Below are positions 15,993 to 26,283 of a stretch of DNA of 64,000 nt, piece after piece. The DNA is taken from contig CAMAZF010000004.1 in NCBI GenBank assembly GCA_945862985.1, forward strand, positions 1-64,000, given 5' to 3'. The notes under the pieces are model-generated. The model did not search any database. It worked only from the letters and a program-made list of their open reading frames with translations, and had not been told where the DNA came from. Position 1 is the first letter of the stretch. The number at the start of each line of letters is the position of its first letter. The translations under genes and the position numbers were made by a program. Source of the stretch: Bordetella parapertussis. GTDB taxonomy: Bacteria; Pseudomonadota; Gammaproteobacteria; Burkholderiales; Burkholderiaceae_A.

Positions 15993-16077
15993 GCCCGGAT
16001 GACGAAATAGGTAGACGTACGGGACTTAAAATCCCGAGCCGCAAGGCGTGCGGGTTCGATTCCCGCTCCGGGCACCA
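15993..16077 (+). tRNA. tRNA-Leu (anticodon UAA)
   Basis: An 85-base class II tRNA with encoded CCA. Acceptor arms GCCCGGA/TCCGGGC, T-arm GCGGG/CCCGC around TTCGATT, anticodon stem CGGGA/TCCCG with loop CTTAAAA giving anticodon TAA, and a long variable arm (AGCCGCAAGGCGT) as expected for leucine. Confidence 0.97.
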
Positions 16078-16093
16078 TCCCTCCACCGGCTAC

Positions 16094-17800
16094 TCAAACC
16101 AGCGAAGCGTCTTGAAAAGCCTCTTGGTTTGAGAGGTAGATCGTCCACCCCTGGAGGGCCTGTGCCTTTCGGAGCTTGTCTTGCACAGGACCTTTGAGCT
16201 CCGCCAATGCGAGTTCCACCGCTTGGCTCTGGAGCCGCATTTTCAGTTTGATGAGCCCATCCAAGGCCGTGGCATCGATGTCGCTCACGCTCGCCATGCT
16301 GAGCACCAGCACGCGAGGGGCATGGACTTGTTCGCCGAGATGCCTGATCAGTTCGTCATGGATGCGATCCCAGTTGCCAAAAAAGAGGTTTGCATCAATA
16401 CGGACCATCAATAGCCCCGGCCGTGTCTCAACTTGGTGACGGCTGAGATTCCGAAAATGCTCGGTACCTGGGATGCGTCCGATGACTGCGATGTGCGGCC
16501 GGCTCTGGCGCCACAGCAGCCCCAGGATGGAGACTGCAATCCCTGCGATGATCCCTGTCTCCACGCCCAAAATGAGCACACCGACGAAGGTCAGAATCCA
16601 GCTGAGGGCGTCTACCCTGTCATATTGCAGAAGCCTCGGAAGCGATTTTGCGTCAATGAGGGTCGCCACAGCCACCATCACAAGCGCCGACAACGCGGTG
16701 AGTGGAAGGCTGTCTAAAATTTGGCCGAGCCCAACGAGAACCAAGAGCATGAGGCCGGCCGAGTAGACCCCTGCCATGGGGGTCTGGGCGCCACCTTCGA
16801 GGTTGACCACCGAACGCGAGAGACCTCCCGTGACTGGGAAGGCGCCGCTCAAGCCGGAGGCGAGGTTTGCTGCGCCCAACCCGAGCAGCTCAGCATTGGG
16901 GTCTACCTGGGTGGGGCGTCGCTCAGCAATGGCTCGGGCCATCGAGACACTCTCGATGAATCCGACGAGGGCAATCAGCAGTGCAGAGGAGAACAAGGCC
17001 AAGGCATGATCAGGCCAGGTGAGGACCTGTTGCATGGTGACCCCGAGTTGCGAGAGCCCCGTTGGAATGGTGCCCACCACCTGAATGGTTCCTGCGGGGT
17101 CGATCCAGGGGGCTGCGATGGCAGCAAAGAGAAGGACGAATAGGGGAGCAGCCTTTGTGAGGAGGTCTCGCCAGAGTCCCTGCATGCCAAGCCCCCTCAC
17201 GATGCTGCCCGCATAGCGTCGACTCAAGAGCAGCAGGATGAGGCAGATGAAACCCAAAAGGAGGGTAGGGGGATTGATGGATGGGAGGTTCTGCGCCAGT
17301 GCGCCGATGAGTGCTAACGCATGGTCTCCTGTTACTCGTACACCACTGAGGCTGCCCATCTGACCGAGCATGATGAGAATGGCCGCGCCGGATATAAACC
17401 CGCTCATGACGGGATGGCTCAAGAGGCTCGCAATGAAGCCAAGGCGAAAAAGGCCCATGACGAAAAGCATCACCCCAGAGAGCACTGCCAGTAGGGCGGC
17501 CAGCGCAATCCACTCGGGGCTTCCTGGACTCGCCACCGGGCTCAGAGCACTCATGGTCATGGCCGATGCAATGGCGACTGGTCCGACTGCCAGTGCCGGG
17601 CTGCGTCCGAAGGCTGCATAGGCGAGCAGCGGAAAGATGCTCGCGGCCAGTCCGATGTGGGCAGGCACCCCCGCGAGCAGAGCATAGGCCAGGCTCTGCG
17701 GAATGAGCATCAGCGTGACCAGCAGGGCGGCGGGAAGATCCCCCGCGAGGGCCGTCCGCCAGGACTGCTCCTGTCGCCAAGGGGCGAACCAGGCGGCCAC
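16094..17800 (-). CDS. SulP-family anion transporter with STAS domain
   Basis: A 568-residue inner-membrane protein. The N-terminal transporter domain shows the SulP signature LPAALLVTLMLIPQSLAYALLAGVPAHIGL at about 22-51, with about 12-14 spans to residue 420. The C-terminal STAS domain ends with VLSMASVSDIDATALDGLIKLK near 510. SulP proteins carry sulfate, bicarbonate or other anions. Here it follows the DUF442 protein and the BigR-type repressor on the same strand, 18 bases behind the former, so it is probably part of a sulfide/persulfide operon and may export sulfite or sulfate. Bicarbonate uptake for the nearby RuBisCO is an alternative. The start is GTG with no strong ribosome site. Confidence 0.9.
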   Translation of the reverse strand: MAAWFAPWRQEQSWRTALAGDLPAALLVTLMLIPQSLAYALLAGVPAHIGLAASIFPLLAYAAFGRSPALAVGPVAIASAMTMSALSPVASPGSPEWIALAALLAVLSGVMLFVMGLFRLGFIASLLSHPVMSGFISGAAILIMLGQMGSLSGVRVTGDHALALIGALAQNLPSINPPTLLLGFICLILLLLSRRYAGSIVRGLGMQGLWRDLLTKAAPLFVLLFAAIAAPWIDPAGTIQVVGTIPTGLSQLGVTMQQVLTWPDHALALFSSALLIALVGFIESVSMARAIAERRPTQVDPNAELLGLGAANLASGLSGAFPVTGGLSRSVVNLEGGAQTPMAGVYSAGLMLLVLVGLGQILDSLPLTALSALVMVAVATLIDAKSLPRLLQYDRVDALSWILTFVGVLILGVETGIIAGIAVSILGLLWRQSRPHIAVIGRIPGTEHFRNLSRHQVETRPGLLMVRIDANLFFGNWDRIHDELIRHLGEQVHAPRVLVLSMASVSDIDATALDGLIKLKMRLQSQAVELALAELKGPVQDKLRKAQALQGWTIYLSNQEAFQDASLV

Positions 17801-17818
17801 GGACGGTTGAGTCCTTGT

Positions 17819-18184
17819 CTACTCGGGGACGTCTTGGCCGAGAGATTTGGCCAAGGAGATCAGACCAATACACCGATTGCCGGAGCGACAGTAGGCCAGC
17901 ATGGGTGTGGGAAGCTCCTTCATGAGGCGTCCCATCTCAATGGCTTGGTCGTCCGTATGTCCACCGGACGAGACTGGATGGTAGGCGAACCGGATGCCCT
18001 GTGCCATGAGCGCGGCTGCAATATCGGACTGGGTGGGCTGTCCGCTGCCAGGGCCGTCCTCATGATCTGGGCGGTTACAGATCACGGACTGGAACCCCGC
18101 AGCTTTGATGGCGGCGATGTCGTCTGGTGTGACCTGTGGCGCAACAGCGAGTTTGGGAGTAAGCCAGCGGTGTGCAAAAGTCAT
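17819..18184 (-). CDS. DUF442 sulfur-transferase-like protein (TIGR01244 type)
   Basis: A 121-residue protein with the PTP/rhodanese-like loop AYCRSGNRC near residue 97, in which the first cysteine would carry phosphate or sulfane sulfur. The N-terminal LTPKLAVAPQVTPDDIAAIKAAGFQSVICNRPDHE and the PTQSDIAAALMAQGIRFAYHPV segment match DUF442 proteins. In Xylella-type Blh proteins this domain is fused to a metallo-beta-lactamase dioxygenase; here the dioxygenase is a separate divergent gene. The start ATG overlaps the stop of the BigR-type regulator gene by four bases (ATGA), showing translational coupling. Likely role: passing sulfane sulfur in persulfide oxidation. Confidence 0.85.
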   Translation of the reverse strand: MTFAHRWLTPKLAVAPQVTPDDIAAIKAAGFQSVICNRPDHEDGPGSGQPTQSDIAAALMAQGIRFAYHPVSSGGHTDDQAIEMGRLMKELPTPMLAYCRSGNRCIGLISLAKSLGQDVPE

Positions 18185-18522
18185 GCGATTTCCTCAGCGT
18201 GGGGTGGGTGGCAGGCCTGACCACAGTAGAGACCGTAGAGCGTTTCAAGAACGGTGGCGGCGGCCAAGTGGTGCAATGAATAATAAATCTGTTTTCCGTC
18301 GCGCCGAGTGCTCACCACGCCCTCTCTGCGGAGCACCCCAAGTTGTTGGGAGAGGGTTGGCTGACGGATGCCTGTAAGCGATTCCAGGTGGCCGACGTTC
18401 GCCTCTCCCTGCGAGAGCTGGCAGAGCAACATGAGGCGGTCCTCATTGGCGAGGAGCCGAAGAAGAGAGCAGGCCTGTCCGGCGGATTCGCGGAGTTGAC
18501 TGAAGTCAAGATCTTGGTCCAT
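18181..18522 (-). CDS. BigR/SqrR-type ArsR-family persulfide-sensing repressor
   Basis: A 113-residue winged helix-turn-helix protein of the ArsR superfamily. The DNA-binding part reads HLESLTGIRQPTLSQQLGVLRREGVVSTRR and the wing DGKQIYYSL, almost the BigR consensus. Cys34 (LMLLCQL) and Cys100 (LYCG) are 66 residues apart, the same separation as the BigR Cys42/Cys108 pair that forms a tetrasulfide or disulfide upon persulfide exposure. Two further cysteines (18 and 104) are present. It is divergent from the persulfide dioxygenase gene and leads an operon with the DUF442 and sulP genes. An AT-rich dyad lies in the 56-base intergenic gap. Confidence 0.92.
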   Translation of the reverse strand: MDQDLDFSQLRESAGQACSLLRLLANEDRLMLLCQLSQGEANVGHLESLTGIRQPTLSQQLGVLRREGVVSTRRDGKQIYYSLHHLAAATVLETLYGLYCGQACHPPHAEEIA

Positions 18523-18526
18523 GGTT

Positions 18527-18567
18527 CGGTTATTCTATTTTCAAATAATCTATAAGTAAATAAACCG
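18527..18567. promoter_or_regulatory. Candidate BigR operator, AT-rich dyad
   Basis: Arms CGGTTATT (18527-18534) and AATAAACCG (18559-18567) face each other across an A/T-rich centre of TATTT and AAATAA runs in the gap between the divergent bigR-type and dioxygenase genes. BigR-type repressors are known to bind AT-rich palindromes overlapping such promoters. Assignment is by position and composition only. Confidence 0.5.
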
Positions 18568-18578
18568 ACAGGCAGGCC

Positions 18579-19454
18579 ATGACCAATCCAATCCAGACAC
18601 TGGTTCAGAGCTTCTTTGATCCACAGACCAGCACGTTTAGCTACGTGCTGGCTGATCTCCCCTCCAGGCGCGCAGCCGTCTTGGATGCGGTGCTTGATTT
18701 CGATCCTCGATCCGGCCGCACCAGCCGTCACAGTGTCGATAAGGTGGTTCGTTTCCTTCAGCAGCAGGGCCTCACCCTGGACTGGATTCTTGAGACTCAC
18801 GCGCATGCGGATCATCTGTCTGCGGCCGCATTGCTTCGGGAAGAACTGGGCGGGAAGGTCGCGATCAGCGCGGCCATTTGTGAGGTCCAAGAGGCCTTTA
18901 AGCGCATCTATAACTTCGACTCCAGCTTCTCCACCGACGGGTCAGATTTTGATCGGCTTCTCCAAGATGGCGATGTTCTAGAGCTTGGCGCACACCCGCT
19001 GACTTTCTGGCATATCCCAGGTCATACACCAGCCGACGGGGCGTATCTCTTCGATGGGAACCTGTTCGTCGGCGACAGCCTTTTCATGCCCGATGTGGGA
19101 ACTGCACGATGTGATTTCCCGGGTGGCAGCGCGCAGCAGCTTTGGCGCTCCATCCAGCGCATCCTGCAATTGCCTCGCGAAACTCGCCTTTACTTCTGCC
19201 ACGACTACCCACCGGGGGATGATCGACCGATCAGTGACAGCTGTACCGTTGGAGATCAGCTGAGCTCCAACATTCATGTACGGGAAGGAACGACCGAATC
19301 GGCCTTCGTGGAGATGCGAACCACACGGGATCAAACGCTCTCCATGCCGACGCTCATCCTTCCAGCCATCCAAGTGAATCTGCGCGCAGGCAAGCTGCCG
19401 CCAGCGGAGTCGAATGGCCAACGCTATCTCAAAATTCCCCTCAATCAGCTCTAG
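18579..19454 (+). CDS. Persulfide dioxygenase-like metallo-beta-lactamase (ETHE1/Blh type)
   Basis: A 291-residue protein of the glyoxalase II/ETHE1 branch. The metal motif THAHADHLSAA is at about residues 74-84 and the third histidine lies in HIPGHTPADGAYLF near 150. GDSLFMPDVGTARCDFPGG near 170 is characteristic of persulfide dioxygenases and holds the bridging aspartate, and FCHDYPP near 205 holds the last histidine. These enzymes oxidise glutathione persulfide to sulfite. Its divergence from a BigR-type repressor supports the sulfide-detoxification role. A DUF2892 gene follows after 12 bases. Length is longer than mitochondrial ETHE1 but normal for Blh-like bacterial enzymes. Confidence 0.93.
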   Translation: MTNPIQTLVQSFFDPQTSTFSYVLADLPSRRAAVLDAVLDFDPRSGRTSRHSVDKVVRFLQQQGLTLDWILETHAHADHLSAAALLREELGGKVAISAAICEVQEAFKRIYNFDSSFSTDGSDFDRLLQDGDVLELGAHPLTFWHIPGHTPADGAYLFDGNLFVGDSLFMPDVGTARCDFPGGSAQQLWRSIQRILQLPRETRLYFCHDYPPGDDRPISDSCTVGDQLSSNIHVREGTTESAFVEMRTTRDQTLSMPTLILPAIQVNLRAGKLPPAESNGQRYLKIPLNQL

Positions 19455-19466
19455 AAAGGAGCCGGT

Positions 19467-19676
19467 ATGTTTCAGAAAAATATGGGTAGTCTTGATCGGA
19501 TCATTCGCATCGTCGCGGGGCTTGCCCTGGTCGCCGCTGCAGCCTCCGAGTCACTGGGTGCGTGGGCATACATCGGTATCGTTCCTATTGTGACCGCTGC
19601 TTTGGGGAGTTGCCCTGCGTACTCCTTGTTGGGCTTTCGGACGTGCCGGGCCCCCAATCAGGGGCCTTCTGCCTGA
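19467..19676 (+). CDS. DUF2892 family membrane protein
   Basis: A 69-residue protein with two spans (IIRIVAGLALVAAAA and WAYIGIVPIVTAALGSCPAYSLLGF), starting with NMGSLDRIIRIV, the standard DUF2892 opening. This domain is the membrane part of YgaP-like rhodaneses and often accompanies sulfide-oxidation genes. AAGGAG precedes the ATG at 19467. It is 12 bases behind the dioxygenase gene, so it shares its BigR-controlled transcript. Two cysteines (CPAYSLLGFRTC) flank the second span, as is usual in the family. Its last 92 bases overlap the 3' end of cbbR on the other strand. Confidence 0.88.
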   Translation: MFQKNMGSLDRIIRIVAGLALVAAAASESLGAWAYIGIVPIVTAALGSCPAYSLLGFRTCRAPNQGPSA

Positions 19677-20592
19677 GCTGCGGAAACATGGAGTCCAACA
19701 GAGACTTTCCCTGCTCCAGCACGAAGTAGCGGAAAGCCTCTGCAGCGAGAGACATGGTCTTTCCACTTCGGTTGACGACATGCCAGATTCGCACCACTGG
19801 CGTGTCGGCCACCCGGAGCACCGCCAGCTCACCATGCGTCGTCTCCAGGCCCACTGTGTGAAGTGAGACGAAAGAGATTCCCAGTCCGGCCATGACGGCC
19901 TGCTTGATCGTTTCGTTCGAGGACATTTCGATGGTGGATAGGGGGCGAAACCGATGGGCCTCAAAGAAGGCCTCCATCACCGCGCGTGTTCCAGATCCAG
20001 GCTCGCGCACCATGATTTCCTCCTGGTCCAGCATGTGAATGGGCGTTGGACCCTGACCCACCAGGCGGTGGTTCGGGGCTGCAATGAATCCGTGAGGATG
20101 GTCTGCAAAGGGTTCAGCCCGAACGTCCAAGTCTCTGGGGGGCTTGCCCATGATCGCAACATCGATGTCCCCTGCCCGAAGGAGTTTGATCAGCTCCTCT
20201 CGGTTGCGAACCTGAATGACCACCTGAATGCCAGGATGCTCCTCACGAAAGGCGGCGAGCAGGCGGGGCAGGATGTATTTTGCAGTACTGACCAGGCCAA
20301 TGACGAGATTTCCTGTCTGCACGCCTTGGAGCTTACTCATCATGTCCTCGGCTTCCTTGAGGGCCCCTAAGACCCTTCTCGCGTACACCAAGAAGTATTC
20401 GCCCGCACTGGTCAGGGCCACGCCCCGCCCCTGTTTCATGAAGAGGGGAATGCCCAGGTCTTCCTCGAGATCCCGCATCTGCATGGAGACCGCGGGAGCG
20501 GTCAGGTGCATTTCATCCGCCGCACGGGCGAAGCTGCTGTGACGGGCGGCGGACACAAAGATCCGCAGTTGTCGCAAGGACAAATTCTTCAT
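19585..20592 (-). CDS. cbbR: LysR-type regulator of Calvin cycle genes
   Basis: A 335-residue LysR-family activator. The helix-turn-helix is at about residues 1-60 (LSLRQLRIFVSAARHSSFARAADEMHLTAPAVSMQMRDLEEDLG) and the effector domain begins near 88 (GNLVIGLVSTAKYILPRLLAAF), where CbbR proteins bind metabolites. Start chosen at ATG 20592 because AGGAGGAG lies just ahead; an in-frame ATG-like extension to 20616 would run through that site and into the operator. It is divergent from cbbL. The C-terminus has an extra polar tail of about 20 residues (from GPGTSES) that overlaps the DUF2892 gene, which makes it longer than the usual 300-320 residues. Confidence 0.95.
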   Translation of the reverse strand: MKNLSLRQLRIFVSAARHSSFARAADEMHLTAPAVSMQMRDLEEDLGIPLFMKQGRGVALTSAGEYFLVYARRVLGALKEAEDMMSKLQGVQTGNLVIGLVSTAKYILPRLLAAFREEHPGIQVVIQVRNREELIKLLRAGDIDVAIMGKPPRDLDVRAEPFADHPHGFIAAPNHRLVGQGPTPIHMLDQEEIMVREPGSGTRAVMEAFFEAHRFRPLSTIEMSSNETIKQAVMAGLGISFVSLHTVGLETTHGELAVLRVADTPVVRIWHVVNRSGKTMSLAAEAFRYFVLEQGKSLLDSMFPQLRQKAPDWGPGTSESPTRSTQGNSPKQRSQ

Positions 20593-20613
20593 GAGGTCTC
20601 CTCCTGCCTGCTG

Positions 20614-22193
<1,580 letters not shown>

Positions 22194-22217
22194 GCTCAAC
22201 GAATCAGGAGAATCAAC

Positions 22218-22634
22218 ATGAGAATTACACAAGGTCAGTTTTCCTTCCTGCCCGACCTCACAGACGAGGAAATTCGTCTTCAAGTGGAATACGCCATCAG
22301 CAAGGGCTGGGCGCTCTCGGTGGAGTGGACCGATGATCCCCATCCTCGCAATACGTACTGGCACATGTGGGGTATCCCCATGTTTGAGATCAAAGATGGC
22401 GCGGCTGTGCTGTTTGAGGTCAATGCTTGTCGTAAGGCGCATGGAGCCAATTACATTCGCGTGAACGCCTTTGACAACACCCGCGGTGTCGAGTCGATTG
22501 TGATGTCTTACCTGGTCAATCGTCCTGCGGAAGAGCCCGGCTTCGGTCTGGTGCGTCAAGAGGCTGCGGGTCGCATGATTCGTTACACCACCCACTCTTA
22601 CGCGACTGACAAGCCTGTCGGACAGCGTTACTAA
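22218..22634 (+). CDS. cbbS: RuBisCO small subunit, red-type
   Basis: A 138-residue small subunit, 24 bases after cbbL. It opens with [45 protein letters not shown], typical of the red-type group, and carries the C-terminal extension (about residues 110-138, [27 protein letters not shown]) that forms the beta-hairpin lining the central channel in form IC enzymes. Green-type small subunits lack this extension. GAGAATC with AGGAG precedes the ATG. It caps the L8S8 complex and is needed for full activity. Confidence 0.97.
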   Translation: MRITQGQFSFLPDLTDEEIRLQVEYAISKGWALSVEWTDDPHPRNTYWHMWGIPMFEIKDGAAVLFEVNACRKAHGANYIRVNAFDNTRGVESIVMSYLVNRPAEEPGFGLVRQEAAGRMIRYTTHSYATDKPVGQRY

Positions 22635-22646
22635 GGAGACGCCGTC

Positions 22647-23561
22647 ATGAGCGAGCAGCCCGATCAGGTGGACCTCCAGGCCATCCTGGAGGAGGCGCAA
22701 GTCATGACGGTTCTCGACGAGCTCGATCGAGAGCTCGTCGGGTTAAAGCCTGTCAAGCAGAGGATTCGCGAGACTGCCGCCTTTCTGGTGGTGACACGAG
22801 CACGCGAAAAGCTTGGGCTCGAGGCCGCAACCCCATCACTGCATATGTGCTTTACCGGCAACCCGGGCACTGGCAAGACCACGGTAGCCATGAAGATGGC
22901 CACCATCCTGCATCGCCTGGGTTATGTCCGCAAAGGTCACGTGGTGAGCGTGACGCGAGACGATCTCGTCGGTCAATACATTGGGCACACGGCCCCCAAG
23001 ACCAAGGACATGCTCAAGAAGGCCATGGGCGGGGTGCTGTTCATCGATGAGGCGTATTACCTCTACCGCCCAGAGAACGAGCGCGACTACGGTCAAGAGG
23101 CGATCGAGATTCTTCTGCAGGTCATGGAAAACAATCGAGAAGACCTGGTTGTCATCCTGGCGGGCTACAAAGATCGGATGGACACCTTTTTCAAGTCGAA
23201 TCCAGGCATGAGCTCGCGTATTGCCCATCACATCGACTTTCCAGACTACCAAGACGGTGAGTTGCTGCAGATTGCAGAAACCATGGTGGGGCAGATGCAC
23301 TACTCCCTCGACGAGGGTGCCAAGCAGGCCATGTCCGAGTACATCGCGCTTCGTAAGTCTCAGCCGCATTTTGCCAATGCCCGCTCGGTCCGCAATGCCC
23401 TCGACAGAGCTCGCCTACGTCAGGCAAATCGGGTCTTCCAGTTGGCGGCCAGCGGTCAGGCGAAGGCAGATGCGACTCTGCTGAGCACCATCACGGAGGC
23501 AGATATCAGAGCCTCTCGCGTTTTCATGGGCGGGCTCGATAGCCAACCGCATACTGCGTAA
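22647..23561 (+). CDS. cbbX: Red-type RuBisCO activase
   Basis: A 304-residue AAA+ protein. Walker [16 protein letters not shown] is at about residue 70-84, Walker [14 protein letters not shown] near 131-143, pore-loop region [13 protein letters not shown] near 110, and the arginine-finger region [14 protein letters not shown] near 190. CbbX remodels inhibited red-type RuBisCO by pulling the large-subunit C-terminus and is activated by ribulose-1,5-bisphosphate. Its location right behind a form IC cbbLS pair is the standard arrangement. AAGGAGAC precedes the ATG at 22647. The family name is well established, and length is normal. Confidence 0.97.
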   Translation: MSEQPDQVDLQAILEEAQVMTVLDELDRELVGLKPVKQRIRETAAFLVVTRAREKLGLEAATPSLHMCFTGNPGTGKTTVAMKMATILHRLGYVRKGHVVSVTRDDLVGQYIGHTAPKTKDMLKKAMGGVLFIDEAYYLYRPENERDYGQEAIEILLQVMENNREDLVVILAGYKDRMDTFFKSNPGMSSRIAHHIDFPDYQDGELLQIAETMVGQMHYSLDEGAKQAMSEYIALRKSQPHFANARSVRNALDRARLRQANRVFQLAASGQAKADATLLSTITEADIRASRVFMGGLDSQPHTA

Positions 23562-23591
23562 TTTCAATTCATAACAAAGGGAGAAGAGGCC

Positions 23592-24659
23592 ATGCACCTC
23601 GGACGGACAACACTTTCGAAGTTTCTGATTCAGCAGACCAAAGACAAATCGCATCACCCAGACCTCTCTGCGCTGTTGGTCGATATTGCTGCAGCGGTGA
23701 AGGCGATCTCCTCCATGACCGCGAAGGGAGCCTTGGGCGGAGTATTAGGAAGTCTTGAGACCCAGAACGTGCAGGGTGAAACTCAGAAGAAGCTCGACGT
23801 GCTCAGTGACCAAGCCTTCATCAACACCTTCTCTCTGGGTGGGCTGGTGGCTGGGCTGGCCTCCGAAGAGAACGATGACCCCATCCTCTTTCCCGATCGT
23901 GCTGGTGAGGCCGAGTATCTTGCGGTTTTCGATCCCCTCGATGGCTCGAGCAATATTGATGTCAATGTCTCTGTTGGCTCGATCTTCTCCATCCTGCGTG
24001 CGCCGAAGGGCACGGCGCTTGACGCCTCAAGCTTCTTAAGGCCTGGTGTGGAGCAGGTGGCGGCTGGCTACGCCATTTACGGTCCATCCACCATGCTGGT
24101 GCTCACAGTAGGCAAGGGTACGCATGGCTTCACGCTCGACCGTGAGGTGGGCAACTTTGTCCTGACTCACCCCAATATTCAAATCCCTGAGGACACCAGC
24201 GAGTTCGCCATCAACGCGAGCAATGAGCGATTCTGGGAGCCCCCGGTGGCGCGTTACGTTGAGGAGTGTAAGCAGGGCAAGTCAGGCGAGCGTGGACGAG
24301 ATTTCAACATGCGCTGGATTGCCAGCATGGTGGCGGATGTTCATCGAATCCTCATGCGGGGTGGCGTGTTTATGTATCCCAAAGACACCAAAGATCCAAG
24401 TAAACCTGGGCGCCTGCGTCTGATGTACGAGGCCAATCCCATGGGCTTCGTGATTGAGCAGGCTGGCGGGGCCGCATCGACAGGCCGTGGCCGCATTCTT
24501 GAGGTGCAGCCAGAGCATGTCCATCAGCGCGTCCCCGTGATCGTTGGCTCTCGCAACGAGGTGGAGCGGGTGCAGCGCTACCACGCGGAGCATGACCGCG
24601 GAGAGGACCAAAAGTACAGCTCTCCGCTCTTCAAAGAGCGCTCGCTCTACAACGCATAA
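23592..24659 (+). CDS. cbbF: Fructose-1,6-bisphosphatase class I
   Basis: A 355-residue class I enzyme that dephosphorylates fructose-1,6-bisphosphate and may also act on sedoheptulose-1,7-bisphosphate in autotrophs. The metal-binding segment [22 protein letters not shown] at about 115-136 is complete, preceded by [14 protein letters not shown]. The sugar-binding part includes [40 protein letters not shown] near 258-297. The gene is 30 bases after cbbX with GGGAGAAGAGG as ribosome site, and is followed by cbbP, so it serves the Calvin cycle. A housekeeping copy may exist elsewhere. Confidence 0.97.
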   Translation: MHLGRTTLSKFLIQQTKDKSHHPDLSALLVDIAAAVKAISSMTAKGALGGVLGSLETQNVQGETQKKLDVLSDQAFINTFSLGGLVAGLASEENDDPILFPDRAGEAEYLAVFDPLDGSSNIDVNVSVGSIFSILRAPKGTALDASSFLRPGVEQVAAGYAIYGPSTMLVLTVGKGTHGFTLDREVGNFVLTHPNIQIPEDTSEFAINASNERFWEPPVARYVEECKQGKSGERGRDFNMRWIASMVADVHRILMRGGVFMYPKDTKDPSKPGRLRLMYEANPMGFVIEQAGGAASTGRGRILEVQPEHVHQRVPVIVGSRNEVERVQRYHAEHDRGEDQKYSSPLFKERSLYNA

Positions 24660-24688
24660 ATCAATCATAAAAAAGGGAGACCTCAGCC

Positions 24689-25561
24689 ATGTCTATCAAG
24701 CATCCCATTGTTGCGATCACAGGTTCATCCGGTGCTGGCACCACGACTGTCATGAGCAGCTTTAAACACATCTTTCGCCGAGAGGGCATCAGTGCTCAGA
24801 TTGTCGAGGGCGACTCCATGCATCGCTTCAATCGTCTCGAGATGCGCGCCAAGATGAAGGAAATGGAAGCCGCAGGCAACCGACATTTCAGCCACTTCGG
24901 CCCTGAGGCCAATCTCTTGAATGAACTTGAGACCATGTTCAAGCAGTATGGTGAGACTGGGACAGGACAGGTTCGTCGGTATCTTCATGATGCGGAGGAG
25001 GCTGCGCCCTATCAACAAGACCCTGGCACCTTCACCCCATGGAAGGACATTGAGCAGGGAACAGACCTGATGTTCTACGAGGGTCTGCATGGCGGCTGGG
25101 CATCGGGTGAGGTCGATGTCTCAAAGCATGTGGATCTGCTCGTTGGAGTGGTCCCGATTGTGAACCTGGAGTGGATTCAGAAGCTCCAGCGAGACCAGAA
25201 GCTCCGTGGATACTCGCAGGAGGCCGTGGTGGACACCATTCTTCGCCGCATGCCGGACTACATCAATCACATCATGCCGCAGTTCTCTCGCACCCATGTG
25301 AACTTCCAACGCGTTCCAACGGTGGATACCTCCAACCCCTTTATTGCCAAAGACATCCCCTCTCCCGATGAAAGCATGGTGGTGATCCGCTTCGCCAATC
25401 CCAAGGGGATCGACTTTCCCTATCTACTCTCCATGCTGCACGACTCTTGGATGACGCGTCCCAACACGCTGGTCATTCCTGGTGGAAAGATGGGGCTTGC
25501 CATGCAACTGATTTTCACGCCCATGATTCTTCGACTCATGGACCTAAAGCGACGCGCCTAA
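24689..25561 (+). CDS. cbbP: Phosphoribulokinase
   Basis: A 290-residue kinase that makes ribulose-1,5-bisphosphate from ribulose 5-phosphate and ATP. The P-loop GSSGAGTTTVMSSF lies at about residues 12-25, EGDSMHRFNR near 43 contains the catalytic aspartate region, and FYEGLHGGW near 129 and the tail KMGLAMQLIFTPMILRLMDLKRRA fit bacterial octameric phosphoribulokinases. No regulatory cysteine pair of the plant type is seen. The sequence is related to uridine kinase, but operon position and the full-length match settle the assignment. GGGAGACC lies ahead of the ATG. Confidence 0.97.
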   Translation: MSIKHPIVAITGSSGAGTTTVMSSFKHIFRREGISAQIVEGDSMHRFNRLEMRAKMKEMEAAGNRHFSHFGPEANLLNELETMFKQYGETGTGQVRRYLHDAEEAAPYQQDPGTFTPWKDIEQGTDLMFYEGLHGGWASGEVDVSKHVDLLVGVVPIVNLEWIQKLQRDQKLRGYSQEAVVDTILRRMPDYINHIMPQFSRTHVNFQRVPTVDTSNPFIAKDIPSPDESMVVIRFANPKGIDFPYLLSMLHDSWMTRPNTLVIPGGKMGLAMQLIFTPMILRLMDLKRRA

Positions 25562-25578
25562 GCGGCGAAGGAGAGGCC

Positions 25579-26244
25579 ATGAGCCTGGTCATTTTTGATC
25601 TTGACGGTACCCTCATTGAGACTGCGGGGGAGATTGGTCTTGCCGTGAACCGAACCCTTGCAGAGTTCGACGCAGGCACGGTTCCAGATGCAGATATTCG
25701 GCGCTGGATTGGCCACGGGACGGGCTGGCTCATGAAGCAAGCCTGGTCTGACAAGGTCGGAGACCCCGACCAGACGAACTGGGATCAGGTGATGGCGAGG
25801 TTTATTCATCATTACTTTGAGACCGCAGGCACTCAGAGTCATCCTTATCCCTTCGTCATGGAAACCCTTCAGAAGCTCAAGGCCCTGGGTGTTCAGTGCG
25901 CGATCCTGACCAACAAAGAGGGGCGTTTCACAGAGCGCGTGATCAGCGCGCACGGTCTCGATCAGGGACAGTTTGTGAGCATCATCTCTGGAGACTCCCT
26001 CCCCACCAAAAAGCCTCACCCGGGCGGTATCCATCACCTCATGGCAACCCTGGGCGAGAGTGAGGGAACCACCCTTTTCGTAGGGGACTCAGAGATTGAC
26101 GTCGCAACTGCGAAGGCTGCTGGGGTGATGTGCTGGGCTGTGCCTTATGGATACAACCATGGTCGGCCTATCTCCCAAGCGGATCCCGACCGAATTGTGG
26201 ACGACATTCGACCTGTCGCCAGTTACTTCACCGCGCTTCAATAA
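25579..26244 (+). CDS. cbbZ: Phosphoglycolate phosphatase
   Basis: A 221-residue HAD hydrolase that removes the phosphate of 2-phosphoglycolate, the product of RuBisCO oxygenation. HAD motif I is VIFDLDGTLIETAGEIGLAVNRTL at residue 4, motif II CAILTNKEGRF near 112, and motif IV FVGDSEIDVATAKAAGV near 172. Start set at ATG 25579 with GGAGAGG upstream; a longer frame back to 25447 overlaps cbbP and lacks a HAD-like N-terminus. It sits 17 bases behind cbbP in the same operon. Glycolate made here would need further oxidation outside this cluster. Confidence 0.92.
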   Translation: MSLVIFDLDGTLIETAGEIGLAVNRTLAEFDAGTVPDADIRRWIGHGTGWLMKQAWSDKVGDPDQTNWDQVMARFIHHYFETAGTQSHPYPFVMETLQKLKALGVQCAILTNKEGRFTERVISAHGLDQGQFVSIISGDSLPTKKPHPGGIHHLMATLGESEGTTLFVGDSEIDVATAKAAGVMCWAVPYGYNHGRPISQADPDRIVDDIRPVASYFTALQ

Positions 26245-26283
26245 CTTTCTAAAACAACGACAACCCTCAGGAGGAGACCCACC

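Noticed and set aside
24689-25561. Uridine kinase for the cbbP gene
   Set aside because: The P-loop family is shared, but the length, tail and operon place it as phosphoribulokinase.
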